Shown one piece after another: positions 29,825 through 38,375 of a DNA stretch of 64,000 bases (within the stretch, counting starts at the first letter, position 1; each line of letters opens with the position of its first letter). The notes beneath the pieces are model-generated. The model saw only the letters and a list, made by a program, of their open reading frames with translations, made no database searches and was not told where the DNA came from. This DNA comes from Gemmatimonadota bacterium (GTDB lineage Bacteria; Gemmatimonadota; Gemmatimonadetes; Gemmatimonadales; Gemmatimonadaceae): positions 37,199-101,198 of the forward strand of contig JAJTGR010000069.1 of assembly GCA_021299375.1 (NCBI GenBank), given 5' to 3'. Both the position numbers and the translations under genes were made by a program.

Positions 29825-30889
29825 ATGTTCGCTGACGCCATGCACCGACGCCCCTGCACGACCGTGGCACACGCGGTGGCACTACTCGTGGTGGTGGCAT
29901 GCGGCGGTGGCGGTGATCCGGTGGCCCCGCCTGCACCGCCGACCGGCGCGCTGCCGACGGGCTACACGGCGTATGTCACGGGCATCCCCAACGCCACCAC
30001 CACGCCGGCGAGTGGCGTCTATCTGGCGGGGGGCGGCACCGACGATGCCACCGGCATGACGTGGCTCCTGACCCAAGGGGGCATCGCGGGCAGTCGCGCG
30101 GGCCAGCCGGTCTACGGCGATGTGGTCGTGTTGCGCACCAGCGGCAGCGACGGCTACAACCGCTTCCTTGAACAGTTGGGGGCCAATTCGGTCGCGACGT
30201 TCGTCATCACCTCGATCGACGGGGCCAACAGTGACAGCGTGGCGGCCGCCATCGCACGTGCCGAGGTGATCTTCGTGGCTGGCGGAGACCAGTCCACCTA
30301 TGTGAATCTCTGGTCTGGCACCCGCCTGCAGCGCGCGGTCAACACGCGGATTGCCCAGGGGTATCCGATCGGGGGCACCAGCGCCGGGCTGAATGTGCTC
30401 GCGCCGTACATCTACTCTGCGCAGCTGACATCCACCACCTCTGCGGTGGCCCTCGCCAACCCGTACGACCCCTCGATCACCTTCGCGACGAACCTGTTCG
30501 AGGTCCCGCTGCTGCGCGACCTGATGACCGAGCCGCATTTCGTGGCCCGCGATCGCATGGGGCGGTTCTACACCTTTCTCGTTCGACTGCAGGCCGACGA
30601 TGCCGCCCGGGCACCGCGGGGCCTGGCCGTTGACGAGGGCTCCGGGGTTGGCATCGCCGCGACCCGGCGGGCGACCGTGTTCGGAGTGGGGGCTGGTGCG
30701 TACCTGCTGTCGCCGCCGTCGCTGTCGAGGAGCACGCTCCCGGCACCGCTCACCTCCCTCGCCATGACCGTGACGCGGGTGCCGGTGGGCAGCACCTTCG
30801 ATGCCGCCTCATGGACCGCCCCCGGCCTCGTGTACACCGTCACGGCAACAGCCGGCGTTCTCACGTCATCGACCGGGGTGATGTACTGA
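29825..30889 (+). CDS. Cyanophycinase-like (S51-family) lipoprotein
   Basis: A 354-residue protein with a lipoprotein signal (AVALLVVVACGGGG). The Ser peptidase fold shows GVYLAGGGTDDA, VIFVAGGDQSTYVNLW, the nucleophile motif PIGGTSAGLNVLAP and the histidine-bearing TEPHFVARDRMGRFYTFL, which corresponds to DxHFxxRxRxxR in cyanophycinase. Cyanophycinase cuts multi-Arg-poly-Asp into beta-Asp-Arg dipeptides; related extracellular forms exist in heterotrophs. Residues after about 290 form a short extra domain. Start may be ATG 29825 or 29840; the latter opens nearer the signal. It is likely co-transcribed with the TonB receptor. Substrate could also be another isoaspartyl or acidic peptide. Confidence 0.8.
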   Translation: MFADAMHRRPCTTVAHAVALLVVVACGGGGDPVAPPAPPTGALPTGYTAYVTGIPNATTTPASGVYLAGGGTDDATGMTWLLTQGGIAGSRAGQPVYGDVVVLRTSGSDGYNRFLEQLGANSVATFVITSIDGANSDSVAAAIARAEVIFVAGGDQSTYVNLWSGTRLQRAVNTRIAQGYPIGGTSAGLNVLAPYIYSAQLTSTTSAVALANPYDPSITFATNLFEVPLLRDLMTEPHFVARDRMGRFYTFLVRLQADDAARAPRGLAVDEGSGVGIAATRRATVFGVGAGAYLLSPPSLSRSTLPAPLTSLAMTVTRVPVGSTFDAASWTAPGLVYTVTATAGVLTSSTGVMY

Positions 30890-31058
30890 ACGCGATCGGC
30901 GGCACGGTTGGTGGCCGATCGTGATGCGCCGGCGGTGTGCCGTGACAGGAACCACGCGACGACGAGCGAGCGTCGGCCGGCGGACGGCAGCGCGGAGCCC
31001 GATTGGGGACGCCTGACGGGCGTCCCATCTCCGGCACCGCCTTGCCGTCAGCGCTTCG

Positions 31059-31322
31059 CTACTGCTGCGGAGCTGCCGTACCTCGCCGCGCCATCTCCCG
31101 CTTCACGGCCCCCAGCTGCCGCAGCACGGGGAGCAGCGCCAGTGCCGGCAACATCAGGAGCGGTGCCAGCGGCAGCGCGTGCCGCGGCGACTTCGTGATC
31201 AGCACCACGGCGAAGCCGGTGAGCAGCACGAGATCGAGCGCCACGATGCCCACAAGCCAGTTCGTGAGGCGCCGTTTCATGGCGTCGAGGGAGGAGGTTG
31301 GGCGAGTGGTGAGGTCGGTCAT
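31059..31322 (-). CDS. Small two-helix membrane protein
   Basis: An 87-residue protein with two hydrophobic segments (LTNWLVGIVALDLVLLTGFAVVLI and ALPLAPLLMLPALALLPVL) separated by a short basic loop, and a charged C-terminus (GAVKREMARRG). ATG 31322 is preferred; the longer frame to 31451 has no membrane or signal character before it. It is divergent from the ABC transporter pair, with 133 bp between start codons that should hold both promoters. The family is unknown to me; it may be an accessory of the transporter, but only proximity suggests that. Confidence 0.65.
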   Translation of the reverse strand: MTDLTTRPTSSLDAMKRRLTNWLVGIVALDLVLLTGFAVVLITKSPRHALPLAPLLMLPALALLPVLRQLGAVKREMARRGTAAPQQ

Positions 31323-31455
31323 GCAGTCCGATCCGGGGAGTCCGATGTGTGGTGCAACAGGCAGCGGGTGCCCGACGGTGGCCCAGAGAAACCCACCGGG
31401 TGTTCGCTCGTATTGAACGCCGAGCGTGTTTGAGGTCCCACTCCACCCCATCCCG

Positions 31456-32400
31456 ATGCTGACCGTCGAACATGTACACCGCCGGTTCGCCCGCGTGCAC
31501 GCGGTGAACGATATCTCCTTTCACGTCGACGCCGGCGAGATCTTTGCGCTCCTCGGCCCCAACGGCGCCGGCAAGTCCACGCTGTTGCGCATGCTCGTGG
31601 GCATCACCCGCCCCGACAGCGGACGCATCGTCTGGCGGTCAGGCAACGCGACCGCCTCGCGCCTGCCCGCCGAGGCGATCGGGTACCTGCCGGAGGATCG
31701 TGGCCTGTACCAGGACCAGCCACTCATCGCCGTGCTCGAGTACTTCGGCACCCTGCGCGGCCTCTCGCGCCAGGGCGCACGAGCGGCAGCCACCGCATGG
31801 CTCGAGCGGCTGGAGTTGGGACACCGGTTGCGCGACAAGGTCGGTTCCCTCTCCAAGGGCAATCAGCAGAAGGTCCAGTTCGCCGCCGCGGTACTGCATC
31901 GCCCGCGATTCGTGATTCTCGACGAACCCTTCAGCGGACTCGATCCGCTCAATCAGGAAGGGTTTCTCGGGCTGGTGCGTGCACTGCGCGACGAGGGCAC
32001 GACCGTGCTGTTCAGCGCCCACCAGATGGCACTGGTGGAGCGGCTGGCCGACCGGCTGTTCGTGATGCAGCACGGGCGCGAGGTGCTGTCGGGCACCATA
32101 CCCGCCGTGCGCGAACGATGGGGCGGCGGGCGCCGCCTGCTGCTGCACGTCGAGCAGGCCACCGACGAGGCGCTGCAGGCCGTTCGTGCACACCCGGCCG
32201 CAGACCGTGTGCATCGGCACGACGACGGCACCATCGAAATCACGCTCACCGGCGCGACACCCGTGGGGGCCCTGCTCACGCACTGTGCGGCGCACGTCAC
32301 GATCGTCGACGTGCGCACGGAGCAGCCGTCGCTCCATGAGGTCTACATCAACACGGTGGGTGCGGTGACCGCGCCCGCCCCAACCGAGGTGGCCGCATGA
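31456..32400 (+). CDS. ABC transporter ATP-binding protein (NatA-like)
   Basis: A 314-residue ATPase. Walker A GPNGAGKST is at about residues 35-43, the Q-loop region lies near 80-90, the signature is LSKGNQQK, Walker B is FVILDEP, and the H-loop is LFSAHQM. The C-terminal extension (about 220-300) is the DUF4162-type domain found in Na+/drug/antibiotic exporters of the ABC-2 class. It hydrolyses ATP to drive the permease encoded next; its TGA overlaps that gene's ATG by four bases (ATGA), indicating coupled translation. ATG 31456 is chosen because MLTVEHVHRRF is the normal N-terminus of the family. Confidence 0.93.
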   Translation: MLTVEHVHRRFARVHAVNDISFHVDAGEIFALLGPNGAGKSTLLRMLVGITRPDSGRIVWRSGNATASRLPAEAIGYLPEDRGLYQDQPLIAVLEYFGTLRGLSRQGARAAATAWLERLELGHRLRDKVGSLSKGNQQKVQFAAAVLHRPRFVILDEPFSGLDPLNQEGFLGLVRALRDEGTTVLFSAHQMALVERLADRLFVMQHGREVLSGTIPAVRERWGGGRRLLLHVEQATDEALQAVRAHPAADRVHRHDDGTIEITLTGATPVGALLTHCAAHVTIVDVRTEQPSLHEVYINTVGAVTAPAPTEVAA

Positions 32401-33599
32401 CACGGGGACAACAGGTGCGCCGCATCGCGGCGTGGGAGTTCAATCGCTTCGTGAAGTGGCGACAGCAGGTCATCGGCATCGTGACCATGCTGGTGGTCGG
32501 CAGCCTCGCCGGCGGTCTGGGCAAGTTGGTCAAGAATGCCCGCACCAGAGACGTGCGCGTGGCGGTCGTGGGGGCGACGGCGCTGGGGTTCGCCCTGCCG
32601 GCGGTCGAGGGCGTGCAGTGGGTACCCGAGGGCTACACCAGCGACCGCGGTGCCCGGGCGGCGGTGGCCGCCGATTCGGTGGCCGGGGCGCTGCTGGTAC
32701 GCGACGGTACGACCGCCGAAATCCTGGTCCGCGAGCGTGCGGCGTGGACGGCGTCGGTGGAGCAGGCCTTCACCGGCGCACGGCAGGCCGCCGCGTTCTC
32801 GGCGCTCCCCATCGACGCCGCGCAGCGCGCCGCGCTGCTTGCGCCCTTCACCGTGCGCGTGAGCACTGTCACGCTGCGGAATGGCAGCACCGATACCGCC
32901 ACGCGTATCGTCACGGGCGCCATCCTGATGTTCGGCATGTTCGTCCTCTTCAATGGCTTTGCGTCACTCTTCACCGGCATCACCGGGGAGAAGCAGCAGC
33001 GCATCACTGAGCAGGTCATTGCCATCGTCACGCCGCAAACGTGGATGGACGGCAAGATCCTGGGGCTCGTGGGGGCAGCGCTGGTGGGTTCACTGCTGCT
33101 CGCGGCCACGGGCCTGCTGCTCATCGCGGTACTCCCGCGGCTGCTGGGAAACAGCACGTTCACCCTGCCGGCCGCGCCCGCCGAGCTGGGGACGCTCCTG
33201 CTGGTGGCGGGTGTCACGCTGCTCGGCGTCGTGATGTGGTTCTCGTTCATGGCCGCGATCGCCGCCACTATTGACGACCCCAATTCGTCGCCGCGCTCGG
33301 CGCTGCTGCTGGTGCCGCTGCTGCCGCTCGGGCTGGCGTTCACGCTGCTGTCACGCCCCGACACCGCCATCGCCCAAATCCTGTCGGTGATCCCGCTCAC
33401 CTCGATGGCGGTGCTGCCGGTACGCCTGCTGCTCACGAGTGTGCCGTGGTGGGAGCCAACGCTGGCGCTCGTGCTGCTGGCCATGGCAACGTGGGCCTTC
33501 CGCCGGGCCGCCGGTACCATCTTCGCCGTCGGCATCCTGATGCACGGCAAGGAGCCGTCGCTGGCCGAAACGTGGCGGTGGGTGCGGAACCCCGAGTGA
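32397..33599 (+). CDS. ABC-2 type permease (NatB-like)
   Basis: A 400-residue inner-membrane protein. It has one membrane helix near residue 25-45, a large extracytoplasmic domain (about 45-165), then five to six helices (ILMFGMFVLFNGFASLF, ALVGSLLLAATGLLLIAVL, LLVAGVTLLGVVMWFSFMA, LLLVPLLPLGLAFTLL, TLALVLLAMATWAF). The motif GEKQQRITEQVIAIVTPQTWMDGKI between helices is typical of NatB-like ABC-2 permeases. It pairs with the preceding ATPase to export a substrate, possibly Na+ or a small molecule; the ligand cannot be told. A hairpin follows between this gene and the convergent one. Confidence 0.92.
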   Translation: MTRGQQVRRIAAWEFNRFVKWRQQVIGIVTMLVVGSLAGGLGKLVKNARTRDVRVAVVGATALGFALPAVEGVQWVPEGYTSDRGARAAVAADSVAGALLVRDGTTAEILVRERAAWTASVEQAFTGARQAAAFSALPIDAAQRAALLAPFTVRVSTVTLRNGSTDTATRIVTGAILMFGMFVLFNGFASLFTGITGEKQQRITEQVIAIVTPQTWMDGKILGLVGAALVGSLLLAATGLLLIAVLPRLLGNSTFTLPAAPAELGTLLLVAGVTLLGVVMWFSFMAAIAATIDDPNSSPRSALLLVPLLPLGLAFTLLSRPDTAIAQILSVIPLTSMAVLPVRLLLTSVPWWEPTLALVLLAMATWAFRRAAGTIFAVGILMHGKEPSLAETWRWVRNPE

Positions 33600-33622
33600 G
33601 CGGCGGCGCACCCTGCGGGTTC

Positions 33623-33652
33623 GGCCGTGAGCGAGGGTCACCACACACGGCC
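33623..33652. terminator. Hairpin between convergent genes
   Basis: GGCCGTG and CACGGCC pair across a 16-nt loop in the 69-bp gap between stop codons at 33599 and 33669. A C-rich run, not a T tract, follows on the plus strand. Confidence 0.35.
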
Positions 33653-33668
33653 CGCCCCCCGCGAGCCA

Positions 33669-35090
33669 TCAGAAGAAGAAGAACGAGAACCGCCCACCGC
33701 TCGAGCCGAGGCTGCTGAAGCGCTGGTTGACGATGGTGTTGTAGATCGAGCCGAACGTGTAGCGGATGCCGATGTTGGTCGTGATGCGGAAGCCCGTCTG
33801 CAACGCCTGGCGCTGCAGGAGGATTTCCTCTTCGGTGTTGCCGGCGCGCGGCAGGTAGATCTGGTCGTTGATGCGCGCCGCCGATCCACCCACGTTGAGC
33901 GAGAAGCCGCGGCCGAGGCGCAGGTCCACGTTGCCGCTCAGGGTGAGCGCGTGCCGGTTGAAGTCGTGCAGGTAGTTGAGCCAGTCGAGCGACACATTGC
34001 TGGAGCCCCACGACTGCCGCGCCACGTACGACGCCGTGGCCTGCTGGCTGATGCGCGTTTCGTTGTCCCGGTTGAACACCGTGGTGCGCTGGTAGTCGTA
34101 GTAGTTGGGCCCCACGTTGTACAGGAAGGTGAGCTGCCGGCGCGTCTGCTCCGTCCACGGGAACAGGTTGTACTCGATGGCCGGCTGCGCGCGCAGGGCG
34201 AGATCCTGATTGAGGAAGTCGGAGTAGCCGGCACCGAGCTTCATGCCCGCTGACCAGTGCGACGACAGCGAGCGCACGATCAGCGCATTGGCGTTGTAGG
34301 TGCGCTGCTCATTGGTGACCGTGAACGCCGGGCGCGTGGTGGTGGCCGGAATCTCGAAGCGCTGTTCGTTCACGTTGCCGCTGAGCGAGAAGTTCATCTT
34401 CCACTTCTCGGTGGCCCGGTTGGCCGACAGCGACAGTGAGCCATTGATGGACTGCTGGCGATCCTCGGCCCGCACGAAGGCGTTGAAGTTGGTGGTGTAG
34501 GTCCAGAGGTTCCACTTGTCCTTCAGGTTGGCCGCCGACGCCTGCTGCTGGTTCTGGCCGAACGGCGCGATGTAGGCCAGCTGGATGCGCGAGGCGATCG
34601 GCGACTTGGCCACGAACCGCGCGAGTCCGAGCTTGAAGGTGCGCGCCAGTTCGCGGCGGATGCGATCGTCGGGATCGTTGGGGAGCGTGTTGAGCACGAG
34701 GGTATCGGCCATCCCCTCGAAGCGGCGCCGCCCGATGAAGGTGATGGTGTTCTCGGTGCCGCCGCCGCCGTTGGTGAGGCCGGACACCAGAATCTGCACG
34801 TCGGCGTCGAACCGGTCGCGCATCCAGTTCACGAAGTTCACGTCGGTGACAATGAAGTCGCGGTCGCAGCCGCGGATGCGCCCCTGACAGTCCAGAAAGA
34901 CGCGAATGGCCTGGGACTGCAGCGTGGCCGAGTCGGGGGCGGCGGCCACGGGGCGCGACATCCCCGGGGGGCCGCCCGGGGGGCGACCGGTCGGCGGGCC
35001 GCCCGGGGGGCCACCTTGCGCGGTCAGGGTGGAGGCGCCAAGACCAACGGCGAGAAGAACGGACAAGACGGAACGCAGTCGCGTGAGCAT
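33669..35090 (-). CDS. Outer-membrane beta-barrel protein
   Basis: A 473-residue exported protein. The signal peptide is MLTRLRSVLSVLLAVGLGASTLTA, followed by a Gly/Pro-rich tract (GGPPGGPPTGRPPGGPPG). The mature part alternates hydrophobic and polar residues in barrel-like strands (NGSLSLSANRATEKWKMNF, YNVGPNYYDYQRTT, HALTLSGNVDLRLGRGFSLNVGG) and ends in aromatic strands with a terminal FFFF. This resembles DUF481-type or related barrels; no specific family motif is certain. The stretch CQGRIRGCDRDFIVTDVNFVNWMRDR near residue 60 suggests a small N-terminal domain of the kind found in DUF4810-like proteins, which is a weak guess. Function unknown. Confidence 0.75.
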   Translation of the reverse strand: MLTRLRSVLSVLLAVGLGASTLTAQGGPPGGPPTGRPPGGPPGMSRPVAAAPDSATLQSQAIRVFLDCQGRIRGCDRDFIVTDVNFVNWMRDRFDADVQILVSGLTNGGGGTENTITFIGRRRFEGMADTLVLNTLPNDPDDRIRRELARTFKLGLARFVAKSPIASRIQLAYIAPFGQNQQQASAANLKDKWNLWTYTTNFNAFVRAEDRQQSINGSLSLSANRATEKWKMNFSLSGNVNEQRFEIPATTTRPAFTVTNEQRTYNANALIVRSLSSHWSAGMKLGAGYSDFLNQDLALRAQPAIEYNLFPWTEQTRRQLTFLYNVGPNYYDYQRTTVFNRDNETRISQQATASYVARQSWGSSNVSLDWLNYLHDFNRHALTLSGNVDLRLGRGFSLNVGGSAARINDQIYLPRAGNTEEEILLQRQALQTGFRITTNIGIRYTFGSIYNTIVNQRFSSLGSSGGRFSFFFF

Positions 35091-35369
35091 GGAGGAAGAG
35101 ATCGTCGAAGACAGCAGTGGGCGGCGGCCGACATCGGCGCCTGCCATTCGGTGGCCGGTCCTAGGCCGGGCGAGGGCTCTTGGCACAGACCGTTGGAACG
35201 CACCAGCGGCCTGAACGGTTGCCACAGGATTCGCGTTCCACTTCACGGAATACAGTGCCATGCGCTGGCGTGCCATCATGCCGACCCATCAGGCGCCGTG
35301 GACCCCCGCCCCATCGGGCACGGTGCCACCGTCGTTTCCCGCACGCTCCCCCCGCTGAGGATCGATCCG
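35091..35369. other. 279-bp divergent intergenic region
   Basis: Separates the minus-strand barrel gene (start 35090) from the plus-strand gene at 35370 and should contain both promoters. I could not define -35/-10 boxes. No coding frame is supported. Confidence 0.4.
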
Positions 35370-36884
35370 ATGGCGTTGCCCCCCCGTTCATCCGTTTCCT
35401 GGCGTACGATGCTGCGTACGCTGATGTCGGCGGCCCCGCCCGCCGCCCTGCTGGGTCCCCTCTCGCTCACGGCCCCGCTGGCGGCGCCTCTCGCCGCCCA
35501 GGGCGCTCCAGTCATCGAGACGCTCGTGCCCTTCGACGCCGCCGGGCGCATCGCCATCATGACTCCGACTTTGGTGGCGCGTCTGCGATTGGTGGCGCCT
35601 GACTGGCCCGTCGGTGACGCGTTCCGTGAAGCTCGGCTCTATCGCACCGACGCCGGCGGCAACGTGCTCGCCGTGCTGCGCGCCGATGGGACGGTGGCCC
35701 GCTATCCGCTCACCGACGATGCCATGGCCTCCATCCGCCGGGTGGTGGACGCCGGGCTGCTGGCGCAGGGGCGGGGCGGCGAGCGGCTGGTCGGGGGCGG
35801 CACCGGCCTTGGCACCAGCCTCGAGGTGTCGCAGCCGGCCGGCAACGCCTTCGTGCGCAACCAGGCGTTGCTTGGGCTCGTGGCCTACGGCCCGTCGGCG
35901 GCGGCGCTGCTCAGCGAAAGCGGTGGGGCGGCGGCGGCGGGCGCGTACTTCCTGGCCGCCGGCACGTCGTACTTCGTGGCCGCCAACACGGTGAAGCACC
36001 GGACGGTGACGCGCGCCCAGGCCAGCCGCGCCGCCCACGGCGGCACGCGCGGCGCCCTCACCGGTGTCGCCGTGGCGGCCATGGCCGATGCCGACGGGGG
36101 CCCGGCGTGGGGCGCGCCCATCCTCGTCGGCGCCATCGGCGGGACCATCGTGGGCTACCACCAGGCGCGCGGGCTCAGCGACGGCGAGGCCGCCAGCGCC
36201 GGCCTCTTTGCCGATCTGGGGGCGCTGACCACGCTCGGCATCGGCGGGACCGCCAGCGTCTTCAAGGGGCGCGAATACCAGGAGCCCTTCGAGCCCGGTT
36301 TCCCGGAGCGCGGCACCTACACCCGCACGGACAACAGCCTGCGCGGCCCCGGCAAGGCCACGATCGGTGCCGCCATCGGCGCCCTGGTGGTAGGCTACGC
36401 GCTGGGCCCGCGCTACGCCCGGCGGGCGGCGTACAACGTGACGCAGGGCGACGCGAGCATGGTCTTCACCGGCGCCGTGCTCGGGGCGGGCGCGTTTTCG
36501 GCCATGCGCAGCGAACGGGCGGACCAGTCCGTCGCCTATGGCATGGCCACCGCCGGTGTACTGGCCGGCGCGCTGTTCGCCGACCGCGTGTTCGTCCGCA
36601 AGGCGGACCGTACCGGCGCCGACGGGACGCTGGCCCAGCTCGGGGCCTTCGCCGGCGCCCTCATGGGGGCCGGCGTCGGGGCCATGGCCGACGCCAACGG
36701 GCAGGCCACCCTCGGACTCGCGTCCGCCGGCGGCCTGCTCGGCCTGCTGGCCGCCGACGGCATCATCGGCCCGGCCAAGGATGCCGGCCCGCTGCGCGGC
36801 GTCATGCAGACGGGGGCTCGCGCCAACGACGGCCGCGTGTTTGTGTCCCTCGGACCGGTGTCGTCGGTGCGCATCACGTTCTGA
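35370..36884 (+). CDS. Gly/Ala-rich exported protein of unknown function
   Basis: A 504-residue protein with an N-terminal signal ending near APLAAPLAAQ. GAGG upstream of ATG 35370 is a plausible ribosome-binding site. From about residue 160 it is built of Gly/Ala-rich hydrophobic segments spaced through the chain (GGTRGALTGVAVAAMADADGG, AIGGTIVGYHQARG, TIGAAIGALVVGYALGPRYARRAAY, GAFAGALMGAGVGAMADANGQ). These glycine-zipper-like stretches recur with similar spacing and suggest internal duplications and membrane association. I know no matching family. It is followed 14 bp later by the sterol-desaturase-like gene. Confidence 0.72.
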   Translation: MALPPRSSVSWRTMLRTLMSAAPPAALLGPLSLTAPLAAPLAAQGAPVIETLVPFDAAGRIAIMTPTLVARLRLVAPDWPVGDAFREARLYRTDAGGNVLAVLRADGTVARYPLTDDAMASIRRVVDAGLLAQGRGGERLVGGGTGLGTSLEVSQPAGNAFVRNQALLGLVAYGPSAAALLSESGGAAAAGAYFLAAGTSYFVAANTVKHRTVTRAQASRAAHGGTRGALTGVAVAAMADADGGPAWGAPILVGAIGGTIVGYHQARGLSDGEAASAGLFADLGALTTLGIGGTASVFKGREYQEPFEPGFPERGTYTRTDNSLRGPGKATIGAAIGALVVGYALGPRYARRAAYNVTQGDASMVFTGAVLGAGAFSAMRSERADQSVAYGMATAGVLAGALFADRVFVRKADRTGADGTLAQLGAFAGALMGAGVGAMADANGQATLGLASAGGLLGLLAADGIIGPAKDAGPLRGVMQTGARANDGRVFVSLGPVSSVRITF

Positions 36885-36898
36885 GGGACTTCCACGCC

Positions 36899-37723
36899 AT
36901 GCCGCAGCTCGCCGCGTATTTCGACCAGATCCCTTCGTCGCACCGCGCCCTCATCCTGGCGGGTGGCATCGCGGCGTTCTGGCTGTGGGAGAGCGCCGCG
37001 CCGCTGGTGCGCGTCCGCTACGACAAGTGGTCGCACGCGCTGGTGAACTTCTTCTTCACCGCGACCACGATCGTGGTGAACTTCGCGCTCGCGTTCGTGC
37101 TGGTGGGCACCGCCGACCTCGTGGCGCGTGAGCAGATCGGGTTGCTGTTCCTGCTGCCGCCGTTGCCGCTCGCCGCGCAGGCGCTGATCGGCCTGCTGGT
37201 GCTCGACCTGGTGGGCGCCTGGCTGCCGCATTTCGTGCAGCACCGCACGCCCCTCCTGTGGCGGCTGCACCTCGTGCATCACTCCGACACCAGCGTCGAC
37301 ACCACCTCGGCCAACCGGCACCACCCCGGCGAGAGCGTGGTGCGGCTGGTGTTCACGGCGCTCGCGGTGGCGGTGAGCGGGGCCCCCATCTGGATGGTGT
37401 TCCTGTATCAGTCGGTGAGCGTGGTACTCAGCCAGTTCAACCACGCCAACATCGCGCTGCCGGCGGGGCTCGACCGCATGCTGAGCTGGGTGATCGTGTC
37501 ACCGGACATGCACAAGGTGCACCACCACTACGTGCTGCCCCATACCGACTCCAACTACGGCAACGTGTTCTCGGTGTGGGACCGGCTCTTTCGCACCTTC
37601 AGCCACCTGCCGCGCACACAGATCGTGTACGGCGTGGACACTCACATGGACCCGCGCGAGCACAGCACGATCGGGGCGCTGCTCACGATGCCGTTCCGCA
37701 GGTACCGGCGGCCCGGCCAGTAG
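36899..37723 (+). CDS. Fatty acid hydroxylase/sterol desaturase family protein
   Basis: A 274-residue integral membrane di-iron enzyme. Four or so membrane helices are visible (ALILAGGIAAFWLW, LVNFFFTATTIVVNFALAFVLVG, IGLLFLLPPLPLAAQALIGLLVLDLVG, LVFTALAVAVSG). The histidine clusters that bind two irons are present: HFVQHR, HLVHHSD, NRHHPGE and HKVHHHYVLPHTD. Family members hydroxylate or desaturate fatty acids, sterols or carotenoids with O2. The substrate is not evident; membrane lipid or carotenoid modification is likely. ATG 36899 is the first start after the previous stop codon. Confidence 0.9.
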   Translation: MPQLAAYFDQIPSSHRALILAGGIAAFWLWESAAPLVRVRYDKWSHALVNFFFTATTIVVNFALAFVLVGTADLVAREQIGLLFLLPPLPLAAQALIGLLVLDLVGAWLPHFVQHRTPLLWRLHLVHHSDTSVDTTSANRHHPGESVVRLVFTALAVAVSGAPIWMVFLYQSVSVVLSQFNHANIALPAGLDRMLSWVIVSPDMHKVHHHYVLPHTDSNYGNVFSVWDRLFRTFSHLPRTQIVYGVDTHMDPREHSTIGALLTMPFRRYRRPGQ

Positions 37724-37757
37724 CCGCGCGCGCCACACGGGCATTACGTCGGTGGCA

Positions 37758-38279
37758 TCACGCCGCCGGGAGCTTGCGGCGCAGCATCGCCGCCGACACC
37801 CCGCTGAAGAGCAGCAGCACCGGCAACGGCTCGAGCGCGGTGAACGCGATGTTCACCAGCGGGTTCTTGTACATCGCCGCGAACTCCGCCATCCGCTTGA
37901 CCTCGGCGGCCAACTCGGCCTCGCTGGCCCCCCTGGCCCGCAGGCGCTCCACGGCCGTTTCGGCGAACTTCTCGGCGAAGTCCGGATAGAACCCGTAGTA
38001 GATGACCTGCCAGGTGAGCACGTAGCACACCACCGCCACCGCCGAAATGAGCAGGCCGACCTTGGCCGCCGGCCAGAAGTCGATTGCGCCGTTGCCCACC
38101 GTGTCCCGGTACTGCCGAACGCCGAAGTAGATCATCAGCGAGGCCAGGATCATCGAGGTGTACCCGATGATCATGCCGGTATTGCCGGCCATCTGGTCCT
38201 GGAATGGCATGGTGAGCGCCAGCATCACCGACATGACGGCACCAGCGATCAGGCCGAACGTCCAGACGATCTTCCGCAT
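37758..38279 (-). CDS. DUF4199 membrane protein
   Basis: A 173-residue inner-membrane protein with four hydrophobic segments (KIVWTFGLIAGAVMSVMLAL, GMIIGYTSMILASLMIYFGV, AKVGLLISAVAVVCYVLTWQVIYYG, PLPVLLLFSGVSAAML). The motif FGVRQYRD after the second helix and the acidic/basic helix EKFAETAVERLRARGASEAELAAEV match DUF4199. ATG 38279 follows AGGAG at ideal spacing. In Bacteroidota and Gemmatimonadota such genes often follow a LuxR-type regulator, as here. Function is not established. Confidence 0.88.
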   Translation of the reverse strand: MRKIVWTFGLIAGAVMSVMLALTMPFQDQMAGNTGMIIGYTSMILASLMIYFGVRQYRDTVGNGAIDFWPAAKVGLLISAVAVVCYVLTWQVIYYGFYPDFAEKFAETAVERLRARGASEAELAAEVKRMAEFAAMYKNPLVNIAFTALEPLPVLLLFSGVSAAMLRRKLPAA

Positions 38280-38375
38280 CAGGTCTCCTGAGGTGTGAGG
38301 GAGCGGCATACTGGCTGGTCCGGCCCCGTCGGCGCGTCACCGGAAAGGGTGATCTTCGCCTGGCGGCCGTAGATA

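Noticed and set aside
28064..29872. A 602-codon minus-strand open frame opposite the TonB receptor
   Set aside because: It is a composition shadow of the receptor gene; no domain or signal is recognisable.
36899..37723. Carotenoid or sterol pathway locus around the hydroxylase-like gene
   Set aside because: The flanking genes are unknown membrane proteins and regulators; no isoprenoid enzyme is adjacent, so a pathway assignment is not supported.
37744..38375. A genuine 200-residue C-terminal extension of the LuxR-type protein
   Set aside because: The extension runs out of phase through the DUF4199 gene on the same strand and has the composition of a frame shadow; a lost stop codon is the simpler reading.
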